Assembly: GCA_031976395.1 (NCBI GenBank) | Contig: DALYLJ010000038.1 | Location: 1 to 22,578 of the forward strand | Direction of reading: 5' to 3' | DNA length: 22,578 bases | Source: UBA11164 sp002420085 | GTDB taxonomy: Bacteria > Pseudomonadota > Gammaproteobacteria > Xanthomonadales > Xanthomonadaceae | Part shown: positions 7,317 through 15,106 of the stretch, piece after piece | How the letters are laid out: each line of letters begins with the position of its first letter | Numbering within the stretch: position 1 is the stretch's first letter | Notes under the pieces: model-generated | What the model was told of the DNA's origin: nothing | Databases searched by the model: none | The model's input: the letters and a program-made list of their open reading frames with translations, nothing else | Translations under genes and position numbers: made by a program

Positions 7317-7339
7317 ATTCAAATTGAATCCGAGCGGAT
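7317..7339. promoter_or_regulatory. AT-rich palindromic site upstream of the Gly/His/Tyr-rich gene
   Basis: Two overlapping dyads: ATTCAAATTGAAT (7317-7329, perfect odd palindrome) and ATCCG-AG-CGGAT (7328-7339). They lie 51-73 nt before the start codon at 7266 in an AT-rich island that contrasts with the GC-rich surroundings. This suits an operator or promoter region. No confident -35/-10 pair could be assigned. Confidence 0.35.
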
Positions 7340-7411
7340 CTGCCCTTTTCCGTTAAGCCACCGTGGGGTGTCGTGACGGCAATCGAACGAACGGCCATGG
7401 CCACCGGCCAG

Positions 7412-7437
7412 GCGACCCGACCGCGTGGCCGGGTCGC
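7412..7437 (-). terminator. Strong stem-loop just after the metallo-hydrolase gene
   Basis: GCGACCCG (7412-7419) pairs perfectly with CGGGTCGC (7430-7437), and the 10-nt loop can extend the stem by CC/GG. It starts 7 nt past the stop codon at 7445. No T-tract follows, so it may protect the mRNA 3' end or act with Rho rather than be an intrinsic terminator. Confidence 0.35.
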
Positions 7438-7444
7438 GTCGTAC

Positions 7445-8347
7445 TCACAGCGATCGGTAGATGAAGCCGACCAACTGTTCGGGCTTGATGAAGGCACCGC
7501 CGAGAGCGGCATCGAATTCGCCGGTGGGCTTGGCCGCGATCACCTCCTCCAGCGACTTGCCGGACGCCTTGAGGTCGGCGATCCGGTTGCGGAATCCGGT
7601 CAGCATCTCACCATACGCCGCGAGACCGGCGCGATCACTGAGCGGGCCGTGACCCGGTACGACGATGGTCTCGGCGTTGGCCAGTTGTACGCCCTGGGCG
7701 ACCGCCGCGATCATGCCATCGATGCTGCCACCGGAATCGATGTCGATGAACGGATACAGGCCGTTGAAGTAGGTGTCGCCCATGTGCAGGACATTGGCCT
7801 GCTCGAAGAACACCAGGGCATCGCCATCGGTGTGGGCATGGCTGACGTGGACGACCCGCATGGTGTCGCCATTGAGATGCAAGGCCAGACCCTCGGTGAA
7901 GGTGACCACCGGCAGGGCAGCCGGCGGCGAAGCCGGGACGGTGCGGTCGAACGCGGCCATGAACTGCTCGCTGCTCATCCGGACACGGACGTTTTCGTGG
8001 GCCAGGATCACGGCGCCGGCCTTGCCCAGGTTCTCGTTGCCACCGACATGGTCGCCGTGCCAGTGGGTGTTGACCACGAATCGGACCGGCTGATCGGTGA
8101 CGGTCGCCAGGGCGGCCCGAATCCGGTCGGTCAAGGGAGCGTACTGATCATCGATCAGGAACGTGCCGTCCGTGCCGGTGCTGGCGACGATGTTGCCACC
8201 GCGACCGGTCAGCAGATGCACGCCGTCCCGGATCGGGCTGATTTCGACCTTGACGGCATCGAAATCCTGCTGCGCCCAGGCTGGCGCGGCGCTGAAGACG
8301 GCGAGTGCGGAAAGGATCAGGCTGGCAGCGAACGGGAAGCGCTTCAT
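7445..8347 (-). CDS. Exported metallo-beta-lactamase-fold hydrolase
   Basis: The protein is 300 aa from the ATG at 8347, chosen because GGAG stands 6 nt upstream and a signal peptide follows at once (MKRFPFAASLILSALAVFSAAPAWA, cleavage near residue 25). Zinc ligands of the MBL fold are complete: HWHGDH (His95, His97, Asp99, His100), His172 in SHAHTDGD, bridging Asp191 in MGDTYF and His233 in PGHGP. It is therefore a dinuclear-zinc hydrolase in the periplasm. The substrate is unknown. Exported MBL enzymes of this shape include lactonase- and thioesterase-like enzymes and some beta-lactamases, and nothing here picks one out. It is divergent from pyrC; a TCGACG/CACAAT promoter pair (8401-8406 and 8378-8383, minus strand, 17-bp spacer) could drive it. 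Confidence 0.9.
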   Translation of the reverse strand: MKRFPFAASLILSALAVFSAAPAWAQQDFDAVKVEISPIRDGVHLLTGRGGNIVASTGTDGTFLIDDQYAPLTDRIRAALATVTDQPVRFVVNTHWHGDHVGGNENLGKAGAVILAHENVRVRMSSEQFMAAFDRTVPASPPAALPVVTFTEGLALHLNGDTMRVVHVSHAHTDGDALVFFEQANVLHMGDTYFNGLYPFIDIDSGGSIDGMIAAVAQGVQLANAETIVVPGHGPLSDRAGLAAYGEMLTGFRNRIADLKASGKSLEEVIAAKPTGEFDAALGGAFIKPEQLVGFIYRSL

Positions 8348-8459
8348 GATGGACTCCATCGGGTTGGCGATCCGGCCATTGTGACCGTGCAAGCCCATGC
8401 CGTCGAGCCGCTCGGACGGCTGGACGGATGTCTCCGCCGATCGGTCGCTGGCCGCATCC

Positions 8460-8465
8460 TATAAT
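8460..8465 (+). promoter_or_regulatory. -10 box of pyrC
   Basis: A perfect TATAAT 35 nt before the pyrC ATG at 8500. Initiation near 8472 would leave a leader of about 28 nt. No recognisable -35 hexamer is seen at 15-19 bp upstream. Confidence 0.55.
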
Positions 8466-8499
8466 CGCGCCACGATCGCTCGCCCGGACCACGCCGACC

Positions 8500-9558
8500 A
8501 TGACCTCCCCGTCAGCTACCCGCCTGGTCATCCGCTGCCCCGATGATCTGCACACCCATCTGCGCGATGACGCGCTGCTGGCACACGTGGCCGGATTCAC
8601 TGCGCGCTGCTTCGCTCGGGCGATCGTGATGCCCAACCTGCGGCCTCCGGTGACCACCGTGGCAGCGGCGCGCGCCTACCGCGATCGCATCATGGCCGCC
8701 ATCGGCAGCACGGTCGGCTTCCAGCCGCTGATGACCGCCTACCTGACCGACGACAGCGATCCCGATGAACTTGCACACGGCCATGATCAGGGCGTGTTCA
8801 CCGCCGGCAAGCTCTATCCGGCCCATGCCACCACTCATTCGGAATTCGGCGTCACCGACATCCGTCGCATCCACCGCTGCCTGGAACGGATGCAGGCGAT
8901 CGCCATGCCGCTGCTGGTCCATGGCGAGGTCACCGATCCGGAGATCGACATCTTCGACCGCGAGGCGGTGTTCATCGAGCGCGTGCTGATTCCGCTGCGC
9001 CGTGACTTTCCGGAATTGAAGATCGTGCTGGAGCACATCACCACCGCCGAGGCGGTCGCCTATGTCGGCTCGGTCGAACGCAACCTGGCCGCCACCCTCA
9101 CACCGCACCACCTGCACCACAATCGCAACGCCCTGTTCGCGGGCGGACTGCGGCCGCACCAGTATTGCCTGCCGGTGCTCAAGCGCGAGCGCCATCGGCT
9201 GGCCCTGCGACAGGCGGCGGTGAGTGGCGATCACCGGTTCTTCCTGGGCACCGACACCGCGCCGCACACGATCACCGCGAAGGAGAGCGCCTGCGGCTGT
9301 GCCGGCATTTTCAATGCCCCGTTCGCACTGGAAAGCTATGCGGCGGTATTCGAGGCGGAAGGCGCGCTCGATCGACTGGAGCCATTCGCGTCGGAATTCG
9401 GCGCCCGCTTCTACGGGCTGCCGCTCAACAGCGGGCGGATCGCTCTGGAGCGCGTCGGCCAGACGGTTCCGGAACAGATCGCCGCCGGCAGCGACGCCCT
9501 GGTACCCCTGCATGCCGGTGAAACCCTGGCCTGGCGATTCGCGGGCCGGCTCGACTGA
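8500..9558 (+). CDS. pyrC: Dihydroorotase, type II (PyrC)
   Basis: The protein is 352 aa from the ATG at 8500; an in-frame upstream ATG at 8428 lies before the -10 box and is rejected. Active-site residues match E. coli PyrC shifted by two: His18 and His20 (DLHTHLRDD), carbamylated Lys104 (AGKLYP), His141 (LLVHGEV), His179 (VLEHITT) and Asp252 (LGTDTAPH). It interconverts N-carbamoyl-L-aspartate and (S)-dihydroorotate in de novo pyrimidine synthesis in the cytosol, using two zinc ions. It is a stand-alone gene, divergent from the metallo-hydrolase and convergent with the DUF2845 gene 30 bp downstream. A 14-bp tandem duplication spans its stop codon. Confidence 0.97.
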   Translation: MTSPSATRLVIRCPDDLHTHLRDDALLAHVAGFTARCFARAIVMPNLRPPVTTVAAARAYRDRIMAAIGSTVGFQPLMTAYLTDDSDPDELAHGHDQGVFTAGKLYPAHATTHSEFGVTDIRRIHRCLERMQAIAMPLLVHGEVTDPEIDIFDREAVFIERVLIPLRRDFPELKIVLEHITTAEAVAYVGSVERNLAATLTPHHLHHNRNALFAGGLRPHQYCLPVLKRERHRLALRQAAVSGDHRFFLGTDTAPHTITAKESACGCAGIFNAPFALESYAAVFEAEGALDRLEPFASEFGARFYGLPLNSGRIALERVGQTVPEQIAAGSDALVPLHAGETLAWRFAGRLD

Positions 9559-9575
9559 TCAGGCTCGACTGATCA
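9548..9575. repeat. 14-bp perfect tandem duplication at the pyrC stop codon
   Basis: GGCTCGACTGATCA occurs twice in a row (9548-9561 and 9562-9575). The first copy contains the last pyrC codons and its TGA; the second lies in the pyrC 3' flank before the stop codon of the converging gene. Confidence 0.9.
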
Positions 9576-9588
9576 GATCTTCGCTCGC

Positions 9589-10185
9589 TCAGTAGCGAAC
9601 GTGTTCGATCCGGTGCAGCCGACCCTCGATGAAGATCGCCAGCCGCGAATGACCGGCGCGGTGTGACGGATACAGCCACTCCTCATAGCGAACCTGCCGT
9701 TGTCGCCGATAGCCTCCGGTACCGGTGCTGGCATCGCGATAGCGGGCCTGACGTGAATAGGGAGGTCCGCAATGCAGATAGACCTGGCCGATGGTAGTGC
9801 CGCGTGCCAGTGTTGCGTCGTCACAGCGCTTCGATTCGCCCGGATTGCGACCGTAGCCATGGGTGTCGATGCGCACCAGCCGGCCGTCGCGGAAGCGCAG
9901 TCGATACAGCAGCCGATTGCCGCCGAAGTTGTAGTACCAGTCCTCGTAGACCCGCTCGGATCGATGGTAGGTGGTTCCGCCATAACCGCCCTGGTCGTGA
10001 TCGCTGCCGTAGCTGACCAATTCGCTGTAGCCGTCCACGAAGTAGGGCGCGCCGCACCGTCCTCGAACCTGAAAATCGCGATCGCCGGTCGCGACGATCC
10101 GACCATCGCAACGCAGTGCCAATGCCTCACTGGATACGACCAGCAGGATCAGAGCCACACACAGACGGAACATTGCAGACGCCAT
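9589..10185 (-). CDS. Exported protein with two DUF2845-like modules
   Basis: The protein has 198 aa with an N-terminal signal peptide (MFRLCVALILLVVSSEALA, cleavage near residue 23 from the first Met). The mature part shows two related modules. About 26-110 contains RCDG, RCGAP, YEDWYYNFGG and the RDGRLVRI end. About 118-198 contains KRCDD, HCGPP, YEEWLYP and the EGRLHRI end. Each has a Cys pair in a C-x(17-19)-CG-x-P pattern followed by a YExW strand and an F-x(1,2)-GRL-x-x-I strand, which is the DUF2845 signature. DUF2845 has no proven function; periplasmic location and disulfides are inferred. The start is the ATG at 10185 (weak GAG upstream); an ATG at 10173 is possible. A TAGACT -10-like hexamer lies at 10236-10241. 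Confidence 0.82.
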   Translation of the reverse strand: MASAMFRLCVALILLVVSSEALALRCDGRIVATGDRDFQVRGRCGAPYFVDGYSELVSYGSDHDQGGYGGTTYHRSERVYEDWYYNFGGNRLLYRLRFRDGRLVRIDTHGYGRNPGESKRCDDATLARGTTIGQVYLHCGPPYSRQARYRDASTGTGGYRRQRQVRYEEWLYPSHRAGHSRLAIFIEGRLHRIEHVRY

Positions 10186-10306
10186 CGCCGATCTCGATCA
10201 CTTCGATGCCCGAACCCGTGCCGGGCGCAACCGACAGTCTAACCGCGCCATGGCGTGGCCGGCAGCAGCAATCTGAACCGATACTGTCATCGGCACGGCA
10301 TCGAAT

Positions 10307-11269
10307 TCATCCGTCATCGTGCCAGCGGACACCGGTGCGGCGGCAGCGATCAACCGACAGTTCGAGCACATCCGGTCGCGAGTAATGTCCGAACGGATCG
10401 AAGTTCTGGCGCTCGCGATGAACCGCCGCCAGCGGCAGTTCCGCCAGCCACAGCCCGGATCGGCCGACCTGCGGCTCGATCAGCCACTCGCCATCCGGAC
10501 CGGCCAGGCAGGAGCCGCCATCGGCGCAGGTTTCCGGCAGGGCGGCGCGCAGCAGCGCGGCATGCGGCAGGCCCGGGCCGACATCCTCGCGCCCGCACAT
10601 GCCGCTGACCGACAGCACGAACGCGCGCGCCTCGCGGGCAATGTGCCGGGTCAGGTCACGGGTGTTGCGCAGATTGCCCGGCCACAGTGCGACGTGCAGG
10701 TTCAGGCCCTGGGCGTACAGCGCCGAGCGCGCCAGCGGCATCCAGTTCTCCCAGCAGTTGAGGGCACCGAGCCGGAAACCCTCGAAATCGAACACCCGCA
10801 GGCCATGCCCATCGCCTGGCGACCACACCAGCCGCTCCTCGTAGGTCGGCACCAGCTTGCGGTGAACATTGCGGATCGCACCCTCGGCGTCGATCAGCAC
10901 CAGACTGCAATACAGACTGTGGCCGCCGCGATCATCGCCGCGTTCGATGGTCCCGAGCACGACCCAGCAACCGCCGACGCGGGCGGCCTCGGCCACCGGC
11001 GCCAGATCACCCCGATCGATCGAAACCGCCTGATCGAGGTAGTGGGCGAACAGCGTCTTCTGCACGTCCGACTCGAAGCGGGCGCCATCGGTATGCTCGA
11101 CCCAGAACGGATAGCCCGGAACCAGACCCTCGCCAAATACGACCAGACGGGCACCCTCGATGGCAGCCTGTCGAACATGCTCGACCACCCGAGCCAGGGT
11201 GGCGCGACGATCCAACCAGACCGGGGCGATCTGGGCCAGGGCAACGGTCACGGAATGATGATCGGTCAT
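10307..11269 (-). CDS. Nitrilase / carbon-nitrogen hydrolase
   Basis: The protein is 320 aa from the ATG at 11269; an upstream in-frame extension to 11374 would cross the ycgL control region and has no family match. The catalytic set is visible: Glu47 in FGEGLVPGYP, Lys138 in HRKLVPTYEER and Cys172 in LNCWENWMP. The CWEN block and length fit the true nitrilase branch (R-CN to carboxylic acid plus ammonia, EC 3.5.5.x) better than the amidase, NAD synthetase or beta-ureidopropionase branches. It is probably cytosolic and oligomeric. The natural nitrile is unknown. It is a lone gene, divergent from ycgL, with no aldoxime dehydratase or transporter nearby. Confidence 0.9.
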   Translation of the reverse strand: MTDHHSVTVALAQIAPVWLDRRATLARVVEHVRQAAIEGARLVVFGEGLVPGYPFWVEHTDGARFESDVQKTLFAHYLDQAVSIDRGDLAPVAEAARVGGCWVVLGTIERGDDRGGHSLYCSLVLIDAEGAIRNVHRKLVPTYEERLVWSPGDGHGLRVFDFEGFRLGALNCWENWMPLARSALYAQGLNLHVALWPGNLRNTRDLTRHIAREARAFVLSVSGMCGREDVGPGLPHAALLRAALPETCADGGSCLAGPDGEWLIEPQVGRSGLWLAELPLAAVHRERQNFDPFGHYSRPDVLELSVDRCRRTGVRWHDDG

Positions 11270-11382
11270 CGGCCCAGCCTGCCACGTGCCGCGCCCGTGT
11301 GCCAGCGGCAATCGGTGTCCACGGCGCCACCGCTGGCACACCGGCTGCGGGTATCCTTGGCGATCAGAGATCAAGCCAGACC

Positions 11383-11679
11383 ATGCACGCCCACATTTAC
11401 AAGAGCCAGCGCCGCCCGGACACCTATGTCTATCTGCGCGAACGCGACGGTTTTCAGCACCTGCCGGGTTCGCTGCGCGAACGGCTGGGCGAATTGGCCT
11501 GGGTGCTTGAACTGGACCTCACGCCGGATCGACGTCTGGCGCGCGAAAACCCACAGCAGGTGATCGCCAATCTCGATCGATACGGCTATCACCTGCAACT
11601 GCCCCCCGGCGATGCCGGCCCATCCGTTCACATCCCGACCTGGCACAGCCGGGGCGATATCCAGGAGTCCCGCGAGTGA
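11383..11679 (+). CDS. ycgL: YcgL domain protein
   Basis: The protein is 98 aa from the ATG at 11383. The N-terminal HIYKSQRRPDTYVYL, the central ELAWVLELDL and the RYGYHLQLPPG near residue 75 match the small YcgL (DUF1143-type) family of gammaproteobacteria. It has a small alpha/beta fold with no established function. A possible -10 (TATCCT, 11352-11357) precedes it, with no clear Shine-Dalgarno. Its TGA overlaps the GTG start of the ankyrin gene (GTGA, 11676-11679), so the two proteins are made from one mRNA with coupled translation. Confidence 0.92.
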   Translation: MHAHIYKSQRRPDTYVYLRERDGFQHLPGSLRERLGELAWVLELDLTPDRRLARENPQQVIANLDRYGYHLQLPPGDAGPSVHIPTWHSRGDIQESRE

Positions 11680-14600
11680 ATCGAGCCCCGCCCGGCATGG
11701 CGCCACTGCCTGCAGCACTCCTGGTCGCCGCTGGCCTGGCGGTCCTGCTGCTGCCGATCTGGCGACCGGAGACCTGGACGATCCTGCTGACCTGGCCGGC
11801 GACCGCTGCCCTGCTGGTCGGACTGGGCAGCCTGATCGGGCGCTCGCCACAAGCAGGCAGCGTGTTGCCAGTGGTGATCCTGACCGGCCTGGTCTGGTTC
11901 CTGTCCACCCCATTGCTGATGTGGGCGCTGGCGACCTTCCTGTCGCGTCCGGCACTGCCGCCACTGCTGCTGTTCTCGGCCGGTGCCGGCCTGCTGCTGA
12001 CCCTGCTGTGGTACGGCTGGCCGGCCCTGGTGACCGCAGCGCGCGGCACCCGCTCGGTCGGTGACCTTCTGGCGGCCGTTGCCGACCAGGTCGGACCGCC
12101 ACCGCTCGCTCGCCTGCCGATGGCGGTACTGGCGCTGATCGCCCTGCTGCCCCTGCCGATGCTGGTCCTGCTCGACCGCTATCTCGGCGATTTCCGGATC
12201 GAACTGCTGCTGGTGCAGGCGTTCGCCCTCCCCTTGACCACCTTGCTGGCGGCCATCGATGTCCGCCGCCACAGCGACACCCTGATCGGCAGCGATGCCA
12301 GCAGCGCCCGCCGCACCGGCACCACCGAAGTCGCCGCGCCCGCAGCCGCTGCACCGGGGGCCGACACGCCGATTCCGGTCGAAGTCCAGGCAGCCAGGGC
12401 CGACACGCCGAGCCTTTCGATCAACGAGCGTCTGTATGTCGCGGTCGCCGCTGGCCTGTCCGATCGCGCCCTGGCCCTGCTGTCCGAGGGCGCCGACAGC
12501 AATGCCCTGCCGGCCGTCGATGACCACGACCAGCGCACCCTGCCGATGCTGGCGGCCCTGCTGCCCGATCTGCGGGTGCTGCGCGCCCTGATCGCAGCCG
12601 GTGCCGACGTCAATCGCAGCCATGCCGGCCTGACCCCATTGCTGGCAGCGACGCGCGACAGTTGGCACGGTCGGGTCGAGGCGGTCACGATGCTGCTCAC
12701 CAATGGCGCCGATCCGCGCGCCACCGAAGCCTCGGGCGCGACCGCCCTGCACCACGCCGCCCGCAACAGCGATCCGGCCATCGCCATCGCCCTGCTCGAT
12801 GCCGGTGCCGAGATCGATGCCCTCGACCGCGAACGGCTGAGTCCGCTGGCGACCGCCTGCGCGATCGGCAACTGGCCGCTGGTCAAGGTCTTGCTGGAGC
12901 GTGGCGCCACTCCCCAGCCGGACGGCGGCCTGCCGGCCCTGATCCCGGCTGCCAGCGGCGAGGACAACGTTACCGGTGTCCATCTGCTGCTGCGCCACAA
13001 GGCCAAGCCTGATGCCTGCGACGAGACCGGTCGCAGCGCCCTGATCCACGCCGCCGGGCTCGGCAATGCCGAGATCGTGGCCGCCCTGCTGGCTGCCGGT
13101 GCCGACGTCGATCGGGCCGCCGATGACGGCAGCACCGCCATGCTCGCCGCCGCCCGCGAAGGCCGCATGCTGTCTCTGTGCGCCCTTGCGCCGGCCCGAC
13201 CCGATCCGCACGCCAGTCTGCCGGATGGTCGCAACGCCCTGGCCCTGTTGGCCGAATCCGACCGCGCCAGCGAAGCCTGCGTCGAGTTGCTGCTCGGTCT
13301 CGGGGTCGACCCTGCCCAGCGCGATCGCACCGACCACACGCCGCTCGACCACCTGATCGCCGCCGGTCGCTGGCGTCTGGTCCGGGTGCTCGATCCATCA
13401 CGGGCGCTGCCGGTCGGCATCGACGAAACGGTCGCCGACGCCAACGCCACCCGCCCGGAAGACCTGCTGCGTCGTCTGCTCGAACAGGGCCGCCTGGACG
13501 CCGCCGACGACATGGCGGCCGTATCGCCGCTCGACTCGCAGCGGGCCAGCGCCCTGCTCTACGACCTGGCTGCCGACATCGGCCGCGAGGCCGTCGAGTG
13601 GCTGCTGGAATTCGGTGCCGATCCGGGGGCTCGGCTGGAAGTCACCGGCGGCGACAGCATCGCCTTCGCCCTGCTCGACCGCGTACCGAGCACGGCCGCC
13701 ACCCTTGCCACCCTGCTCGATCGCGGCACCGCGTTTTCCGGCGCCGGCGGATTGGCGCGCTTCCTCAGTGCTGCCCGCAATGGCCCTCATGCCCCTGGCG
13801 CTTTGATCGAAGCCATGGCCCTGCGCCTGCTGGCCAGCGGCGCCGATCCGTTCGCCAGCGGTCCGAATGGCGACCCGCCCCTGCATCTGGCCATCCGGCT
13901 TGGCTTCACCGGCCTGACCCGCAGCCTGCTCGAACATGGAGTCGATGCCAACGCCCGTGACCGACTCGGTCAGACCGCCCTGCACCTGGCCGCCGCCAGT
14001 GGCGACGAAACCGCCGTGCGGATGCTGATCCGGCATGGCGGCACACCCGAACGTCCGACCTCGGACGGTCAGACCGCCCACGGCCTGGCACTGGCCGCCG
14101 GTCATCGCCACCTGGCCCGCTGGCTGCACTGGCCTCGTTGGAAGTCACCCGGCCGACCCCTGCATTCCGGCGACCTGCCGGCCGCCGCCATGATGGGTGA
14201 TGCGGTCGCGGTGGACGGCCTGCTCGACCTCGGCCTGGCGATCGACACCCGCGACAGCCAGGGCTGCACCGCCCTGCTCCGCGCCGCCGGCGGCGGCTAT
14301 CGCGATGTCGTGCAGCGCCTGCTCGATCGTGGCGCCGACACCCGTATCGCCGCCAATACCGGCGCCACCCCCCTGTCGGCCGCCATCAGCATGCGCCAGG
14401 CCGAGATCGTGGACAGCCTGCTGGCCGCCGGTGCCAACCCCTCGCAGCCACTGCCTGGCGCGATCACCCCATTGATGCTGGCCTGCGCGCTCGGCTTTCC
14501 GGAACTGGCACGCGCCCTGCTCACCGCCGGCGCCCAGGTCAGCGATCGCGATGAACAGGCATTCACCGCCCTGCACTGTGCCGCCATGTATGCCTTCCAG

Positions 14601-15026
14601 GCCCGTGATCCGAGCCGGGTCGCCGAGTTGATCGACACTGGCCTGAGTGCCGGTTCAGACATTGATGGCGCATCCGAATCAGGCCACACGCCCTTGCTGC
14701 TGGTTCTCGGCGCTCGTGCCGAACCGGGAACGCCCTGCCGGGAAGACGTGGTGCTGACGGCGGTCGAACGGCTGCTCGCGGCCGGCGCCTCGCTGGATGT
14801 CCGCGATCAGCGCGGCTTCGGTCCGCTCCATCTGGCGGCACTGCATGGCCTCGGCACGGTTGTCCGGCGCCTGCTGGCGGCTGGCGCCGACCCCGACTTG
14901 CGCGATCGCTACAACCGTCCCCCCCGCGAGATCGCCCTGTTGCGCGGTTATGTCGACATCGCCGCCGAGTTCGACGCACCCCGAACACCGAATCTGGCGC
15001 GCTTCCTGCGCACGCCCGATCCCTGA
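11676..15026 (+). CDS. Large ankyrin-repeat protein with N-terminal membrane domain
   Basis: The protein has 1116 aa. The start is a GTG overlapping the ycgL stop (GTGA), with AGGAG at 11663-11667, 8 nt upstream. Residues 1-195 hold about six hydrophobic segments (near 9-28, 36-55, 62-86, 93-117, 146-167 and 172-193). A flexible Ala/Pro/Thr linker (about 200-247) follows. From about 250 to 1105 there are ankyrin repeats, many canonical (G-x-TALH-x-AA, LL-x-AGADVN; for example QTALHLAAASGDE, GFGPLHLAALHG), with some degenerate ones near 520-650. I infer a membrane anchor with a long solenoid for protein binding. No catalytic motif is seen. Residue motifs suggest the solenoid is soluble, but which side of the membrane it faces cannot be read. 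It converges on the Kef-type gene 80 bp downstream. Confidence 0.9.
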   Translation: MNRAPPGMAPLPAALLVAAGLAVLLLPIWRPETWTILLTWPATAALLVGLGSLIGRSPQAGSVLPVVILTGLVWFLSTPLLMWALATFLSRPALPPLLLFSAGAGLLLTLLWYGWPALVTAARGTRSVGDLLAAVADQVGPPPLARLPMAVLALIALLPLPMLVLLDRYLGDFRIELLLVQAFALPLTTLLAAIDVRRHSDTLIGSDASSARRTGTTEVAAPAAAAPGADTPIPVEVQAARADTPSLSINERLYVAVAAGLSDRALALLSEGADSNALPAVDDHDQRTLPMLAALLPDLRVLRALIAAGADVNRSHAGLTPLLAATRDSWHGRVEAVTMLLTNGADPRATEASGATALHHAARNSDPAIAIALLDAGAEIDALDRERLSPLATACAIGNWPLVKVLLERGATPQPDGGLPALIPAASGEDNVTGVHLLLRHKAKPDACDETGRSALIHAAGLGNAEIVAALLAAGADVDRAADDGSTAMLAAAREGRMLSLCALAPARPDPHASLPDGRNALALLAESDRASEACVELLLGLGVDPAQRDRTDHTPLDHLIAAGRWRLVRVLDPSRALPVGIDETVADANATRPEDLLRRLLEQGRLDAADDMAAVSPLDSQRASALLYDLAADIGREAVEWLLEFGADPGARLEVTGGDSIAFALLDRVPSTAATLATLLDRGTAFSGAGGLARFLSAARNGPHAPGALIEAMALRLLASGADPFASGPNGDPPLHLAIRLGFTGLTRSLLEHGVDANARDRLGQTALHLAAASGDETAVRMLIRHGGTPERPTSDGQTAHGLALAAGHRHLARWLHWPRWKSPGRPLHSGDLPAAAMMGDAVAVDGLLDLGLAIDTRDSQGCTALLRAAGGGYRDVVQRLLDRGADTRIAANTGATPLSAAISMRQAEIVDSLLAAGANPSQPLPGAITPLMLACALGFPELARALLTAGAQVSDRDEQAFTALHCAAMYAFQARDPSRVAELIDTGLSAGSDIDGASESGHTPLLLVLGARAEPGTPCREDVVLTAVERLLAAGASLDVRDQRGFGPLHLAALHGLGTVVRRLLAAGADPDLRDRYNRPPREIALLRGYVDIAAEFDAPRTPNLARFLRTPDP

Positions 15027-15106
15027 CCGGCGATTGCAGCGGCCGCCCGACCGCATCGGCGGGTCACGATCGCCGAGACGACGGCCGGATCGAACCGAGG
15101 CGAACG

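Noticed and set aside
7445..8347. Calling the metallo-hydrolase an antibiotic-resistance beta-lactamase
   Set aside because: The zinc motif is shared by many MBL-fold enzymes; nothing in the sequence specifies a beta-lactam substrate.
8428..8499. Upstream ATG extending PyrC by 24 residues
   Set aside because: It lies before the TATAAT box and adds sequence absent from the family; the ATG at 8500 places the active-site residues in line with E. coli PyrC.
9580..9599. TTCGCT/AGCGAA dyad at the pyrC-DUF2845 junction as a bidirectional terminator
   Set aside because: 6-bp stem overlapping a coding end with no T-run on either side.
10278..10293. CCGAT/ATCGG dyad downstream of the nitrilase as a terminator
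   Set aside because: Only a 5-bp stem and no T-tract on the minus strand.
11628..13513. Minus-strand frames (574 and 444 aa) opposite the ankyrin gene
   Set aside because: The periodic GQQGQ-type composition is the reverse reading of the ankyrin repeats; no independent evidence.
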